Part shown: one piece after another, positions 45,911-56,475 of the stretch
How positions within the stretch are numbered: position 1 is the first letter of the stretch
Layout: each line of letters starts with the position of its first letter
Assembly: GCF_003076455.1 (NCBI RefSeq)
Contig: NZ_CP020918.1
Coordinates: 3,074,001-3,138,000, forward strand
Length of the DNA stretch: 64,000 nucleotides
Direction of reading: 5' to 3'
Source of the DNA: Flavobacterium faecale
Lineage (GTDB): Bacteria; Bacteroidota; Bacteroidia; Flavobacteriales; Flavobacteriaceae
Notes under the pieces: model-generated
Seen by the model: only the letters and a program-made list of their open reading frames with translations
Told to the model about the DNA's origin: nothing
Database searches by the model: none
Made by a program: the position numbers and the translations under genes

Positions 45911-47563
45911 ATGATAACCACGCTATCTATAAAAAATTACGCTTTAATTGAAAAGTTATCTATTGATTTTTCAAAAGGATTTTCAATTATCACTGGGGAA
46001 ACTGGTGCAGGAAAGTCCATTATACTTGGAGCATTAGGTCTGGTTCTTGGAAAAAGAGCTGATTTGAGTTCGCTTAAAAATAAAGAAGAAAAATGTATCA
46101 TCGAAGCTCATTTTGAAATTTCGAAATACAATCTAAAACCCTTTTTCGATGCTAATGATCTCGATTATGAGGACGATACCATTATAAGACGTGAAATTTT
46201 GCCATCAGGTAAATCGCGTGCTTTTATCAATGATAGTCCCGTAAACCTTCAAGAGTTGCAGGAATTAAGTTTGTATTTAATCGATATTCATTCGCAACAG
46301 CAAACTCAAGAGTTATCGGATGAGAATGTGCAGTTCAAAATTATCGATGCTATTGCTACCAATGTAGAAGTTATTGTTTCTTACCAAGGACTTTTAAAAC
46401 AATATAAAGCAGAGAAATCAAAGTTGAATGCCTTGGTAAAAAAGCAAGCGGAGTCCTATAAAGAACAAGAATACAATCAATTTTTGTTGACAGAGCTGCA
46501 AGAAGCAAAGCTGAAGGCGGATGAACAAGAAACATTAGAAAGTGATTTTGAAAAGCTTAATAATGTCGAAATTATAAAGGAATCATTAGACAAATCAATT
46601 GCGATCACTAGTGCCGATGCTGTAGGTGTTTTGTCTGGATTGAATGATATAAAAGCAGCTTTGCAAAAAATCGTATCTTTTTCACCGGAGTATCAGTCCT
46701 TGCAGGAGCGCGTGATGAGTGTTTTGATCGAAATGGACGATATCACGAACGAATTGAACGATAGCAGTGAAAGTTTGGTCAGTGACCCAGCACAATTGGA
46801 ACTTATCAATCAAAAGTTACAGTTAATTTATAATTTACAAAAGAAACATCAAGTAGCAACGGTAGAAGAATTGATTGCTATAATGACGCAATTGGATCAA
46901 TCTGTCGTTGAACTAGGGAATTTAGGTGAAGACATTGAAAAATTGACCCTTTCGATAGAAAATAAAGCCGCAGAATTGGATGTGTTAGCAGCGACCATTC
47001 ATTCGAACAGAGAAATTGCGATTCCGATCTTATCAGAGAAATTGATTTCGATTTTGGCTACTTTAGGAATGCCAAATGTTCGTTTTGATATCAAAGTAAC
47101 GCCATCCGCCAATTATTTCGAAAACGGAAAAGACGAGTTACAATTCTTGTTTGCTGCCAACAAAGGAACTGATTTTGGTTTACTGAAAAAAGTAGCTTCA
47201 GGCGGGGAGATGTCAAGGATTATGTTATCTGTAAAAGCGATACTGGCTCAATACTCAAAATTACCAACGTTGATTTTTGACGAAATTGATACTGGAGTTT
47301 CAGGAGAGATTGCGATTAGAATGGGAGAGATCATGAAAGAGATGAGTAAAGCCATGCAAATTTTTGCCATTACACATTTACCTCAGATTGCTGCCAAAGG
47401 TAATGCTCACTTTAAGGTATTTAAATCTACAGTAGGAGACGATACGCAATCTGAATTGGTCTTGCTGTCAGCAGAAGAACGCATTGTCGAAATCGCTCAG
47501 ATGCTATCTGGAGCTGTGGTCTCAGATTCGGCTTTAATTCATGCCAAAGCCTTGTTGAAGTAA
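45911..47563 (+). CDS. recN: DNA repair protein RecN
   Basis: SMC-like ATPase in double-strand break repair. 550 aa: Walker A GETGAGKS at 29-36, coiled-coil arms about 150-370 with a Ser-rich hinge region, ABC signature KVASGGEMSRIML and Walker B LIFDEIDTGVSGE near the C-terminus. It closes the bamD set. Cytoplasmic, DNA-associated. Confidence 0.95.
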   Translation: MITTLSIKNYALIEKLSIDFSKGFSIITGETGAGKSIILGALGLVLGKRADLSSLKNKEEKCIIEAHFEISKYNLKPFFDANDLDYEDDTIIRREILPSGKSRAFINDSPVNLQELQELSLYLIDIHSQQQTQELSDENVQFKIIDAIATNVEVIVSYQGLLKQYKAEKSKLNALVKKQAESYKEQEYNQFLLTELQEAKLKADEQETLESDFEKLNNVEIIKESLDKSIAITSADAVGVLSGLNDIKAALQKIVSFSPEYQSLQERVMSVLIEMDDITNELNDSSESLVSDPAQLELINQKLQLIYNLQKKHQVATVEELIAIMTQLDQSVVELGNLGEDIEKLTLSIENKAAELDVLAATIHSNREIAIPILSEKLISILATLGMPNVRFDIKVTPSANYFENGKDELQFLFAANKGTDFGLLKKVASGGEMSRIMLSVKAILAQYSKLPTLIFDEIDTGVSGEIAIRMGEIMKEMSKAMQIFAITHLPQIAAKGNAHFKVFKSTVGDDTQSELVLLSAEERIVEIAQMLSGAVVSDSALIHAKALLK

Positions 47564-47581
47564 TATAAAACTTTATATTTG
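47552..47581 (+). promoter_or_regulatory. fabV promoter
   Basis: TTG (47552-47554), 19-base spacer, TATATTTG (47574-47581). It overlaps the end of recN and precedes the fabV ATG by 66 bases, which argues against the longer frame starting at 47579. Confidence 0.6.
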
Positions 47582-47647
47582 TACCTCAAAAAAAATACAT
47601 TTAGAACGCTTAGGCGCCATTTATATACAAACGATAAAAAAAGAAAA

Positions 47648-48838
47648 ATGATCATAGAACCAAGAATGAGAGGATTTATTTGCCTGACATCTCAACCAAA
47701 AGGATGCGAGCAAAACGTAAAAAATCAAATTGAATATGTAAAATCAAAGGGAGCAATTGACGGTGCCAAAAAAGTATTGGTTATTGGTGCTTCAACAGGT
47801 TTTGGATTGGCTTCACGTATTACAAGTGCTTTTGGTTCTAATGCAGCAACTATAGGTGTCTTTTTCGAAAAACCACCAACAGCTGGAAAAACAGCTTCAC
47901 CAGGATGGTACAACTCAGCAGCTTTTGAAAAAGAAGCTACTAAGGCTGGATTGTATGCAAAAAGTGTGAATGGTGATGCATTTTCGAACGAGATAAAAGC
48001 ACAAACTTTAGCTTTAATAAAGGAAAATTTAGGTCAAATAGATTTAGTAATATATAGTTTAGCATCGCCGGTGCGTACAAATCCTAACACAGGAGTGCTA
48101 CACCGTTCGGTTTTGAAACCAATAGGAGAAAAATTCACGAATAAAACCGTAGATTTTCACTCAGGTAAAGTATCGGAAGTATCTATTGAGCCATGTAGTG
48201 GTGATGACATCGAAAATACAATTGCCGTAATGGGTGGTGAAGACTGGGCAATGTGGATGGATGCTTTAAAAGCAGACAACTTATTAGCTCCTGGAGCTAC
48301 AACAGTAGCTTATTCCTATATCGGGCCATCATTAACAGAGGCTGTTTACCGCAAAGGAACAATTGGTCGTGCAAAAGATCATTTGGAAGCAACTGCTTTT
48401 GAGATCACAAAAAGCTTAGCTGATTTAGATGGTAAAGCATATGTTTCTGTGAACAAAGCCTTGGTAACACAAGCAAGCTCAGCGATTCCTGTGATTCCGT
48501 TATATATTTCATTATTATACAAAATCATGAAAGCAGAAGGAATTCATGAAGGATGTATTGAGCAAATTCAACGTTTGTATGCAGATCGTTTGTACAGTGG
48601 GAATGAAGTACCTACAGATGAGCAAGGACGTATACGTGTAGACGACTGGGAAATGCGTGAAGACATACAAGCCAAAGTTGCTGCATTATGGCAAGAAGCT
48701 GTTACTGAAAACCTTGAAGAAATTGGTGATTTGGAAGGATACCGTAAAGATTTTTATAATCTTTTTGGATTTGATGTTGATGGTGTTGATTATGCCGCAG
48801 ACACAGACGAAATGGTAGGTATTCCAAGCATTAGCTAA
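47648..48838 (+). CDS. fabV: trans-2-enoyl-ACP reductase FabV
   Basis: NADH-dependent enoyl-ACP reductase for fatty acid elongation, a triclosan-tolerant alternative to FabI. The ATG at 47648 gives 396 aa, the FabV length, and homology starts at MIIEPRMRGFICLTSQPKGC. The cofactor loop is GASTGFG; the catalytic pair is Y234 and K243 (Y-x8-K in VYRKGTIGRAK), as in characterised FabV enzymes. Single gene with its own promoter and terminator. Confidence 0.93.
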   Translation: MIIEPRMRGFICLTSQPKGCEQNVKNQIEYVKSKGAIDGAKKVLVIGASTGFGLASRITSAFGSNAATIGVFFEKPPTAGKTASPGWYNSAAFEKEATKAGLYAKSVNGDAFSNEIKAQTLALIKENLGQIDLVIYSLASPVRTNPNTGVLHRSVLKPIGEKFTNKTVDFHSGKVSEVSIEPCSGDDIENTIAVMGGEDWAMWMDALKADNLLAPGATTVAYSYIGPSLTEAVYRKGTIGRAKDHLEATAFEITKSLADLDGKAYVSVNKALVTQASSAIPVIPLYISLLYKIMKAEGIHEGCIEQIQRLYADRLYSGNEVPTDEQGRIRVDDWEMREDIQAKVAALWQEAVTENLEEIGDLEGYRKDFYNLFGFDVDGVDYAADTDEMVGIPSIS

Positions 48839-48868
48839 AAAATAGAGTAAATCGTTTTTGTATTACAA

Positions 48869-48907
48869 ACACCTTAATCATGTAAAATTGGTTAAGGTGT
48901 TTTTTTT
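48869..48907 (+). terminator. Terminator after fabV
   Basis: ACACCTTAATCA pairs with TGGTTAAGGTGT (one wobble), then T7. Confidence 0.85.
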
Positions 48908-49165
48908 GTTTAATTTAAGGTGGAAATTGAAGATTGAAGACTTTAAATTTTAAAACAATTTGATTTAATTATATAAGTGTAATAAATGTCTAGGCAGTAT
49001 CTTCACAAAATTATATCTAAATGTTAACTTGATTGTGATTCAGTGGTTTCTGTAGATTAAGTTGTATTTTACGAGTAGGAGTAGGTCTTCCACTTGATGA
49101 AATGGAAAAGTATTTGGTATTTAAATTTCATATGGAAATGGTATTAATTTTATAATTTATAAAAC
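48908..49165. other. Intergenic region upstream of tamB
   Basis: AT-rich, no gene. A weak -7-like TAAATTTC lies at 49122-49129; no strong promoter was recognised. Confidence 0.4.
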
Positions 49166-52100
49166 TTGAAAAAAGCCTTTACAATTTTTTTAAAAGTGAT
49201 TGCTGGCATAGTTGCCCTATTTTTGCTTCTTGTGCTATTATTACAAGTGTCTTTTGTCCAAAACAAAGTCAAAGATTATGCGGTGTCTTATCTTGAAGGA
49301 AAGATCAAAACCAAAGTAGCAATTGGGTCAATTGAGATTGGGTTGCCTAAAAAAGTTATTTTGAATGATTTTTATTTTGAGGAGCAGTCAAAAGATACTT
49401 TGGTTGCTGGAAAATCTTTAAAAGTTGATATTGATTTATTTCAATTGATAAATAGCAAAGTTCAAATCAATTCTATTGCGCTGGATGATGCTGTTGCGAA
49501 TATAAAAGTGAACAAAGTGGGCGTTTTTAATTTTGACTATATTATAAAAGCTTTCGCAACTCCTGATCAGCCAAAAACTGAAGAAAGTTCCTCAACTGCC
49601 ATTTCGATAAAAAATATTAGCTTAGATAAAGTACGTTTTAACTATCAAGATGAAGTATCGAAAAACAATGTTTCGTTAGGAATTCAACATTTCGATACAA
49701 AAATTGATCAGTTTGATTTGGATAATCTTGCGTTTGATGTTCCCGAAATTAACTTGAAAGGTTTTAAATTGAATCTCAGTCAAGATATAGCAGAAGCTGT
49801 TCAAAAAGTAGCGGAAGATGTTAAAGCGAAAGCCGATACTAAATTTCTACAATTGAAGTTGAGCAAAATTAATTTGGACGACATAGTAGTTTCTTACCAA
49901 AGTGCAGTAGCAAAAATGAATGCCAATATTGCACTTGAACATTTGGATACGCAGCTAGAATCTATTGATTTGCAGAAACAACATATTGTAGTCAACGAAA
50001 TTAATTTATCTAAAACTACGGGAAGTGTTGCATTACTTAAATCATTAGTCGAAGCTAAAAAATCTTCCTCTGAAACTGCTGCAACGGAAACATCTTTACC
50101 TTGGAATTTCGAAATAAAAAAAATCGGAATTCAAGCAGTTACTTTTGCTTTCGATAATGAAAATGAAGTTAAAATAGTTAAGGGTATGGATTATAATCAC
50201 CTTGCTATTAAGGACTTGAATTTTGTAGGGGAATCAATCGTAGCAAATAACAATGCTTATACAGGAACTATTTCATCTTTACAATTTGTTGAAAAAAGCG
50301 GCTTTTCTATACAAGAATTGCGAACTGCTTTTGCGTATTCAGACAAAGGCGCGTCTCTGCAAAAATTGTATTTGAAAACACCACAAACCACGCTAGAAAA
50401 ATCAATTATTGCCACTTATCCATCTATTGCATCTCTGAGTGAACATGTAGAAAATCTAGTGGTTGATGTCAATTTAATCAATAGTACTTTAGGATTTAAA
50501 GACGTATTGCTACTAGTGCCAAGTTTAATTTCGAATGATGTTTTCAAGAATTATCCCAATGCAATTTTGGCATTTAATGCCGTTTTAAAAGGACGAGTAG
50601 ATCAAATGACGATTTCGAATTTTAATGCTAGCGGATTAGGAAGCACCAAAGTCGCTTTTAAGGGAAATGTGGTGGGATTGCCAAATTTTGATAAAAGTAA
50701 TTTTGATATAAATTCGCTCTACCTAGAGAGTACTGCAAAAGATATAAATGGTTTTGTGCCTAAAAATATGATACCTAATAGTATACAGCTACCTAAAAAC
50801 TTTAATCTTAAAGGAGATTTTAAAGGGAGCATGGCTGTTTTTAAAACAAATTTGGCTGTAAAAAGTAGCTTTGGTAGTGCAGTAATGCAAGCTAGTTTTG
50901 ATCAAAGCCGAAAAAATAACGAAAAATATATTGCTGATGTTAGCATTCAAAATTTTGATGTGGGTCAGTTGATAAAAAACAAGCAATTGGGCAAAATTAC
51001 AGCAAATGCTACCATTAATGGAGTGAGCTTAGATCCTGCTGTGTCGAAGGCTACTTTTACGACCAAGGTGATTGCTGCCAATTACAACCAATACAATTAT
51101 CAAAACATATTTTTGGGTGGTTCTATTAGCAATGGTAATTTTGATATAAAAGCCAAATCATCTGATCCAAATGTAAGTTTTGCTATGGATGCTAAAGGTT
51201 CATCAAATCCAAAAAAGCCAACTGTAGATTTGAAGCTTAATGTTGATATATTGGATCTTGAAAAATTGAATCTTCACGCTGGGCCTTTGAAATTAAAAGG
51301 AGATGTAATTGCTAGATTTGATGATTTAAGTGTTGATAATTTAAACGGAACTTTATCTGCAAGCAACTTTTTGGTCGCTCTTGAAAAAGAACAGTTTCCT
51401 ATAGATTCTATTTCGATAAAAGCAGTTAGCTCAATTGCTAGAGATTCGATTGTTTTAAAATCACAGTTTGCTGATGGTGTGATAAGTGGTGAATATAAAT
51501 TAACTACAATTGGAGATGCATTAATGAATTCTATTTCGAAATACTACCAATTTGACAAGAAATATGTGGCCAAGAAAGAGGCACAATCATTAGATTTTGC
51601 GTTTACCATCAAAGACGATCCTATCTTGAAAAAATTGGTTCCAGAATTGGTTGAATTATCTGCTATTGATTTGACAGGATCCTACCAATCAACAAACGAT
51701 AGTATTGTTGTAAAAGGTGTTATTCCCAGAATTAATTATGCGTCTAACGAAATTTCGAATGGTTTACTAACTATAGATACTCAAGCAAATACGCTCAATT
51801 ACAATGTATCTTTTGGTTTGTTGAAAAATGCTCAGTTTGAAGTTCCTAAAACGTCAGTTGGAGGTACAATAACTGATAATACGATTAATTACCAATTGGT
51901 GAGTCAGGACCAAGAAGATAAGGAGAAATATGTGATTGGTGGTCGTGTTAAAGATAGCTTGGGAGCAATGACCGTTTCTTTTGATCCCAAAAGTATGCTT
52001 TTGAATTATGAAGAATGGGTAGTTGCTCCTGATAACTTTATAAAAATTGCTCCAAAGGGAATTCAGTTTTCAGATTTCGAAATTAAAAATGGTAATCAGG

Positions 52101-54160
52101 CGATTTCTATTCAATCAGAAAACAATAAAGTTACCGGACCTGTTGTGGCAAAATTTGAAAATTTCAAAATTGAAACCTTAACGAATATTGCTAAAACCGA
52201 TTTTGATTTAGGCGGAACTATTAATGGAGAAACTGTAATTAAAAATTTGACTACTAATCCATTATTTGTAGCTGATTTAAAAATTGAAAATCTTAAAATC
52301 AAGGAAGATTCGGTTGGCGATTTGCAGTTGAAGGTCGCTAATAAAAATGCAGATGTTTACACAGCAAACGTTGGTTTATCCGGATTAGGAAACCAAATGA
52401 ACATAGACGGCTCGTACACGATAAGCTCAAGTAATTTGGATTTTGATGTGCTCATTGATAAATTACAAATAAAGTCACTACAAGCTTTTGCAACCGACTA
52501 TTTAAAAGATAGTGAAGGTTTTATTGATGGAAAAATGAAGGTCAAAGGGCAAGCATCAAGCCCTGTTGTGGAGGGTGCTTTGAAATTCAATTCAGTTAAT
52601 TTTGTTGTGGTGCCTTTAAATTCGAAATACCAATTGAATAACGACCAGATTGTATTTCGAGATAAAAAAATCGTTTTTGATGATTTTAAATTACAAGATG
52701 AAAACAAAAATCCGTTGAAGGTAACTGGCTTTATTGATACTAATGATTACACCAATGTAGGTTTTAATTTGAATATAGATGCTAAGAATTTTAGAGCGGT
52801 TAATTCAACTTCCAAAGACAATAAATTATTTTATGGTGAATTGTTCTTGGATAATAACTTGGGTATAAAAGGAACAATGAACAGTCCAGTTGTTGATGGT
52901 ACCATCAAGGTTAATGAAGATACAAAATTCAGTATAGTATTACCACAGTCAGATCCTTCCATTGCTGATCGTGAGGGGATTGTAGAGTTTATCGATCAGG
53001 ATCAGCCCGTTTTGATTACTGTTGAAGACCCAATGAAAGATATTGTACAAACGCAGTTTACAGGAATTGATGCAACAGTGAATATTGTTGTGGATAAAAA
53101 AGCAGAAATTTCGATTGTGATTGATGAATCTAATGGTGATTATTTAAAACTGCAAGGAGAAGCGCAATTGACAGGAGGAATTGACCCATCAGGTAAAACT
53201 ACATTGACTGGGAAATATGAATTTACTGGTGGGGCCTATGAAATGAATTTTAATTTAATAAAAAGAAAATTCGAAATTCAGCCTGATAGTTATATTCTTT
53301 GGACTGGAGAACCAACAACGGCCAATATCAATATTACAGCTGTTTACAAAGTAGATGCATCGCCACTTGATTTGGTTGATGATCAATTAACCGGAATAAC
53401 TGATGAAACAAGAAATACCTACAAACAAAAAATTCCGTTTGAAACCAATTTGATCATGAAAGGGGAGTTGTTGCAGCCCGAAATTTCGTTTGATATTGTT
53501 TTGCCGGATGGTAATAATGATGTTTCTGCCGAAATTATCAATACAACCCAAGCCAAGTTGACACAGTTAAAAACTGATGATGATGCGATGAACAAGCAAG
53601 TTTTTGCGTTGTTGCTACTGAACCGTTTTATTGGTGAAAATCCGTTTTCAAGTGAAGCAGGAGGGACGAGTGGTGCTTATTTGGCCAAACAAAGTGTAAG
53701 TAAAATTCTGTCTCAGCAATTGAATAATTTAGCCGGTGATTTGATCAAAGGAATCCAAATTGATTTTGATTTACAAGCGACAGAAGATTATTCAACAGGA
53801 GAGAAAAAAGAACGTACGGATTTGAATGTAGGACTTTCAAAGCAACTTTTTAACGATCGATTAAAGGTGACATTAGGAAGTAGTTTTGGTGTTGAAGGAG
53901 CACAAAATGCCAATGAGCAAGCGACTAATATTGCAGGTGATGTAACTGCAGATTACCTACTGACGACAGATGGGCGCTACAAAGTGCGTGCCTATAGAAA
54001 AAACAATTATCAAGTAGCTTTACAAGGCCAAGTTGTTGAAACGGGAGTAGCTTTTATCATCACGATGAACTACAATAAATTCAAAGAGTTGTTTCAAACT
54101 AAACAGCGAACAGACAAAAATAAAGAAAACAGAAAGCCTAAGAAGGATGAAAATAAGTAA
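49166..54160 (+). CDS. tamB: TamB-family inner-membrane-anchored translocation/lipid transport protein
   Basis: Very long AsmA-like protein, 1664 aa. One membrane anchor at residues 10-28 (VIAGIVALFLLLVLLLQVS), then a repetitive beta-taco body predicted to span the periplasm, ending in the conserved TamB (DUF490) domain with FELQ-like aromatic and Gly-rich segments (GGTSGAYLAKQSVSKILSQQ). The start codon is TTG: the preceding in-frame codons contain a stop. It overlaps tamL by 14 bases, so it forms a pair with the outer-membrane Omp85 partner. TamB relatives carry phospholipids between membranes and help assemble some outer-membrane proteins. Confidence 0.92.
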   Translation: MKKAFTIFLKVIAGIVALFLLLVLLLQVSFVQNKVKDYAVSYLEGKIKTKVAIGSIEIGLPKKVILNDFYFEEQSKDTLVAGKSLKVDIDLFQLINSKVQINSIALDDAVANIKVNKVGVFNFDYIIKAFATPDQPKTEESSSTAISIKNISLDKVRFNYQDEVSKNNVSLGIQHFDTKIDQFDLDNLAFDVPEINLKGFKLNLSQDIAEAVQKVAEDVKAKADTKFLQLKLSKINLDDIVVSYQSAVAKMNANIALEHLDTQLESIDLQKQHIVVNEINLSKTTGSVALLKSLVEAKKSSSETAATETSLPWNFEIKKIGIQAVTFAFDNENEVKIVKGMDYNHLAIKDLNFVGESIVANNNAYTGTISSLQFVEKSGFSIQELRTAFAYSDKGASLQKLYLKTPQTTLEKSIIATYPSIASLSEHVENLVVDVNLINSTLGFKDVLLLVPSLISNDVFKNYPNAILAFNAVLKGRVDQMTISNFNASGLGSTKVAFKGNVVGLPNFDKSNFDINSLYLESTAKDINGFVPKNMIPNSIQLPKNFNLKGDFKGSMAVFKTNLAVKSSFGSAVMQASFDQSRKNNEKYIADVSIQNFDVGQLIKNKQLGKITANATINGVSLDPAVSKATFTTKVIAANYNQYNYQNIFLGGSISNGNFDIKAKSSDPNVSFAMDAKGSSNPKKPTVDLKLNVDILDLEKLNLHAGPLKLKGDVIARFDDLSVDNLNGTLSASNFLVALEKEQFPIDSISIKAVSSIARDSIVLKSQFADGVISGEYKLTTIGDALMNSISKYYQFDKKYVAKKEAQSLDFAFTIKDDPILKKLVPELVELSAIDLTGSYQSTNDSIVVKGVIPRINYASNEISNGLLTIDTQANTLNYNVSFGLLKNAQFEVPKTSVGGTITDNTINYQLVSQDQEDKEKYVIGGRVKDSLGAMTVSFDPKSMLLNYEEWVVAPDNFIKIAPKGIQFSDFEIKNGNQAISIQSENNKVTGPVVAKFENFKIETLTNIAKTDFDLGGTINGETVIKNLTTNPLFVADLKIENLKIKEDSVGDLQLKVANKNADVYTANVGLSGLGNQMNIDGSYTISSSNLDFDVLIDKLQIKSLQAFATDYLKDSEGFIDGKMKVKGQASSPVVEGALKFNSVNFVVVPLNSKYQLNNDQIVFRDKKIVFDDFKLQDENKNPLKVTGFIDTNDYTNVGFNLNIDAKNFRAVNSTSKDNKLFYGELFLDNNLGIKGTMNSPVVDGTIKVNEDTKFSIVLPQSDPSIADREGIVEFIDQDQPVLITVEDPMKDIVQTQFTGIDATVNIVVDKKAEISIVIDESNGDYLKLQGEAQLTGGIDPSGKTTLTGKYEFTGGAYEMNFNLIKRKFEIQPDSYILWTGEPTTANINITAVYKVDASPLDLVDDQLTGITDETRNTYKQKIPFETNLIMKGELLQPEISFDIVLPDGNNDVSAEIINTTQAKLTQLKTDDDAMNKQVFALLLLNRFIGENPFSSEAGGTSGAYLAKQSVSKILSQQLNNLAGDLIKGIQIDFDLQATEDYSTGEKKERTDLNVGLSKQLFNDRLKVTLGSSFGVEGAQNANEQATNIAGDVTADYLLTTDGRYKVRAYRKNNYQVALQGQVVETGVAFIITMNYNKFKELFQTKQRTDKNKENRKPKKDENK

Positions 54161-56435
54161 ATACATATCGTTAATTTATATAGGATCGCTGCTAGTAAAT
54201 TGTAGCGGAACAAGTAAAATTCCAGAAGGGGATTTCTTGTACACAGGTCACAAGATTTTAATCGAAAAAGGTACTACTGCAAAGAGTAAAGTCAAAAAGA
54301 TAGAATCAGAATTGAATGATTTGATTAGACCTATCCCCAATAAATCTTTTTTGGGTTTTAGACCTGGAATCTTTTTCTATAATTTGGCAGGAGAGGTAAA
54401 AAAGGACAAAGGATTCAAATATTGGCTAAAATATAAAGTAGGAGAAGCACCGGTTTTGATGAGTGCTGTAAATTTGGATTATAACAAAGATGTGGTTCAG
54501 AATTACATTGAAAACCGTGGTTTTTTTAATGCAGCAACAAAAGCAGATTCTATTTCGAAAGGGAAAAAAGCAACCGCAACCTATGAGATTAAATTGCAGA
54601 ACCAGTATAAAATCAAGTCAATAGAATACCCGAAGGACAGTACCGTCTTGAGCAAAGAAATTACTTTGGCTAGAAAAAATTCTGTTTTAAAGATTGGAAA
54701 GCCTTACAATCTTGATGTCATTAAAACAGAGCGTAGTCGTATCGATGCCAAACTAAAAGAACGAGGCTTTTATTATTTTAACGAAGACTATTTATTGGTT
54801 CAAGTAGATAGTACGGTAGCTAAACATGAGGTAGCTTTAATTTTAAAAATTAAAAAAGAAATCCCTGCTAAAGCGGCTATACAATACAAGATTAACGATG
54901 TTTATGTTTACCCAAGTTTTAATTTAAAGAGAGATACAGTTGCTAATCGAAAGCAAGACTCAATAAAACTGGAAAATTTTACGGTAATAGATAATAATAC
55001 TGTCTTTAAACCTATCATTTTCGACAAAAGCTTATTGTTCAAAAAGGGCGAATTATACAATAGAACTACACACAATTTGTCACTAAATAGATTGATCACT
55101 TTAGGAACTTTTAAATTTGTAAATAATGAATTCAAAGTAAATGATCGTTTCAAGGATCAATTGGATGCCTACTATTATTTGACTCCTTTGCCCAAAAAAT
55201 CCATACAAGTAGAGGCACTCGCAAAAACGAATACTGCCAACTATTCGGGTACAGAATTGAATATTAACTGGAGTAATCGCAATACTTTTAAAGGAGCTGA
55301 GCTGCTTAGTATTTCAGCTTTTTCGGGGCTTGAAGTGCAGGTTTCAGGTCAAAACAACGGATTCAATGTGTACCGATTTGGAGGAGAAGCCAATTTGGTG
55401 TGGCCGCGTTTTATCTCGCCTGTTCGCATGAACTCAGGTAGCGCCTATGTACCAAACACCAAAGCCACAATTGGTTATGAGTACCAATTGCGAACAAAAT
55501 TATATTCGTTAAAAACTTTCAATAGTTCTTTTGGTTATTCTTGGAAAGAAAACGAACGTAAAGAACACAATCTAAATGTGGTTAATATTGCCTATACATC
55601 GTCAAATAATGTATCCGATTTGTATTTATCGCAGATCGCGGCAAGTCCGTCGTTGCAGAGTATTATTGACAAGCAACTTATTTTTGGTACCAATTATTCG
55701 TATACCTATACAAATACGATGCTCAAAAACAAAAAGAATAATATTTACTTCAAAGGAAGTCTAGATTTTTCGGGTAATGCTTTATCACTATTATTAGGAG
55801 CGAATGACAGCAGCGATCCAAAGACGGTTTTTGGAGTACCCTTTAGTCAATACACAAAAGCAGAATTTGAATTCCGTCACTACTATAATTTTAATAGCGA
55901 AACAAAAATAGCAAGCAGAATTATCGTTGGAGCAGGATTACCATATGGAAATTCGAATAATTTACCTTTTATAAAACAATTTTTCATTGGTGGTACGAGT
56001 AGTATTCGAGCTTTTAGAGCGAGATCAATTGGACCCGGAAGTTTTAATGGTAATGCAGTTACCAACAGTTTTTTGCCAGACCAATCGGGAGATTTAAAAT
56101 TAGAATTCAGTACCGAACTCAGAACCCAAATTTACAGTTTTGTAAAAGGTGCCGTATTTGTAGATGCTGGAAATATTTGGCTTCGAAATAAAAGCGTAGA
56201 AAAACCAGGAGCAGAAATCAGTAGTCAATTCTTAAACCAATTGGCAGTAGGAACAGGAGTTGGACTTCGTTTTGATTTTAGTTTTTTAGTCCTTAGAACT
56301 GATTTGGCTTTTCCGTTGCGTACCCCTTATGAGACCAATGGTAAAAATTGGGTCGTAGACAAAATTGATTTTACAGACAGGTCGTGGAGAAAAGAGAATT
56401 TGATCTTCAACCTTGCCATAGGATATCCTTTCTAA
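54147..56435 (+). CDS. tamL: TamL-like Omp85 outer membrane lipoprotein
   Basis: 762 aa. The N-terminus is a lipoprotein signal with lipobox LLVNC, a feature of Bacteroidota TamL as opposed to proteobacterial TamA. POTRA-like domains cover about 30-340, then a beta-barrel of the BamA/TamA type with the loop motif FIGGTSSIRAFRARSIGPG near residue 615 and a final aromatic strand ending NLAIGYPF. It overlaps the end of tamB and is followed by an Mla-type transport operon. The predicted role is the outer-membrane partner of TamB. Confidence 0.9.
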   Translation: MKISKYISLIYIGSLLVNCSGTSKIPEGDFLYTGHKILIEKGTTAKSKVKKIESELNDLIRPIPNKSFLGFRPGIFFYNLAGEVKKDKGFKYWLKYKVGEAPVLMSAVNLDYNKDVVQNYIENRGFFNAATKADSISKGKKATATYEIKLQNQYKIKSIEYPKDSTVLSKEITLARKNSVLKIGKPYNLDVIKTERSRIDAKLKERGFYYFNEDYLLVQVDSTVAKHEVALILKIKKEIPAKAAIQYKINDVYVYPSFNLKRDTVANRKQDSIKLENFTVIDNNTVFKPIIFDKSLLFKKGELYNRTTHNLSLNRLITLGTFKFVNNEFKVNDRFKDQLDAYYYLTPLPKKSIQVEALAKTNTANYSGTELNINWSNRNTFKGAELLSISAFSGLEVQVSGQNNGFNVYRFGGEANLVWPRFISPVRMNSGSAYVPNTKATIGYEYQLRTKLYSLKTFNSSFGYSWKENERKEHNLNVVNIAYTSSNNVSDLYLSQIAASPSLQSIIDKQLIFGTNYSYTYTNTMLKNKKNNIYFKGSLDFSGNALSLLLGANDSSDPKTVFGVPFSQYTKAEFEFRHYYNFNSETKIASRIIVGAGLPYGNSNNLPFIKQFFIGGTSSIRAFRARSIGPGSFNGNAVTNSFLPDQSGDLKLEFSTELRTQIYSFVKGAVFVDAGNIWLRNKSVEKPGAEISSQFLNQLAVGTGVGLRFDFSFLVLRTDLAFPLRTPYETNGKNWVVDKIDFTDRSWRKENLIFNLAIGYPF

Positions 56436-56475
56436 ATATTGGTATTTTATAAGTTTATTTAAAAATGGTATAAAT

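Noticed and set aside
47579..47647. fabV starting at 47579
   Set aside because: That start lies within the -7 element and adds 23 residues with no family counterpart.
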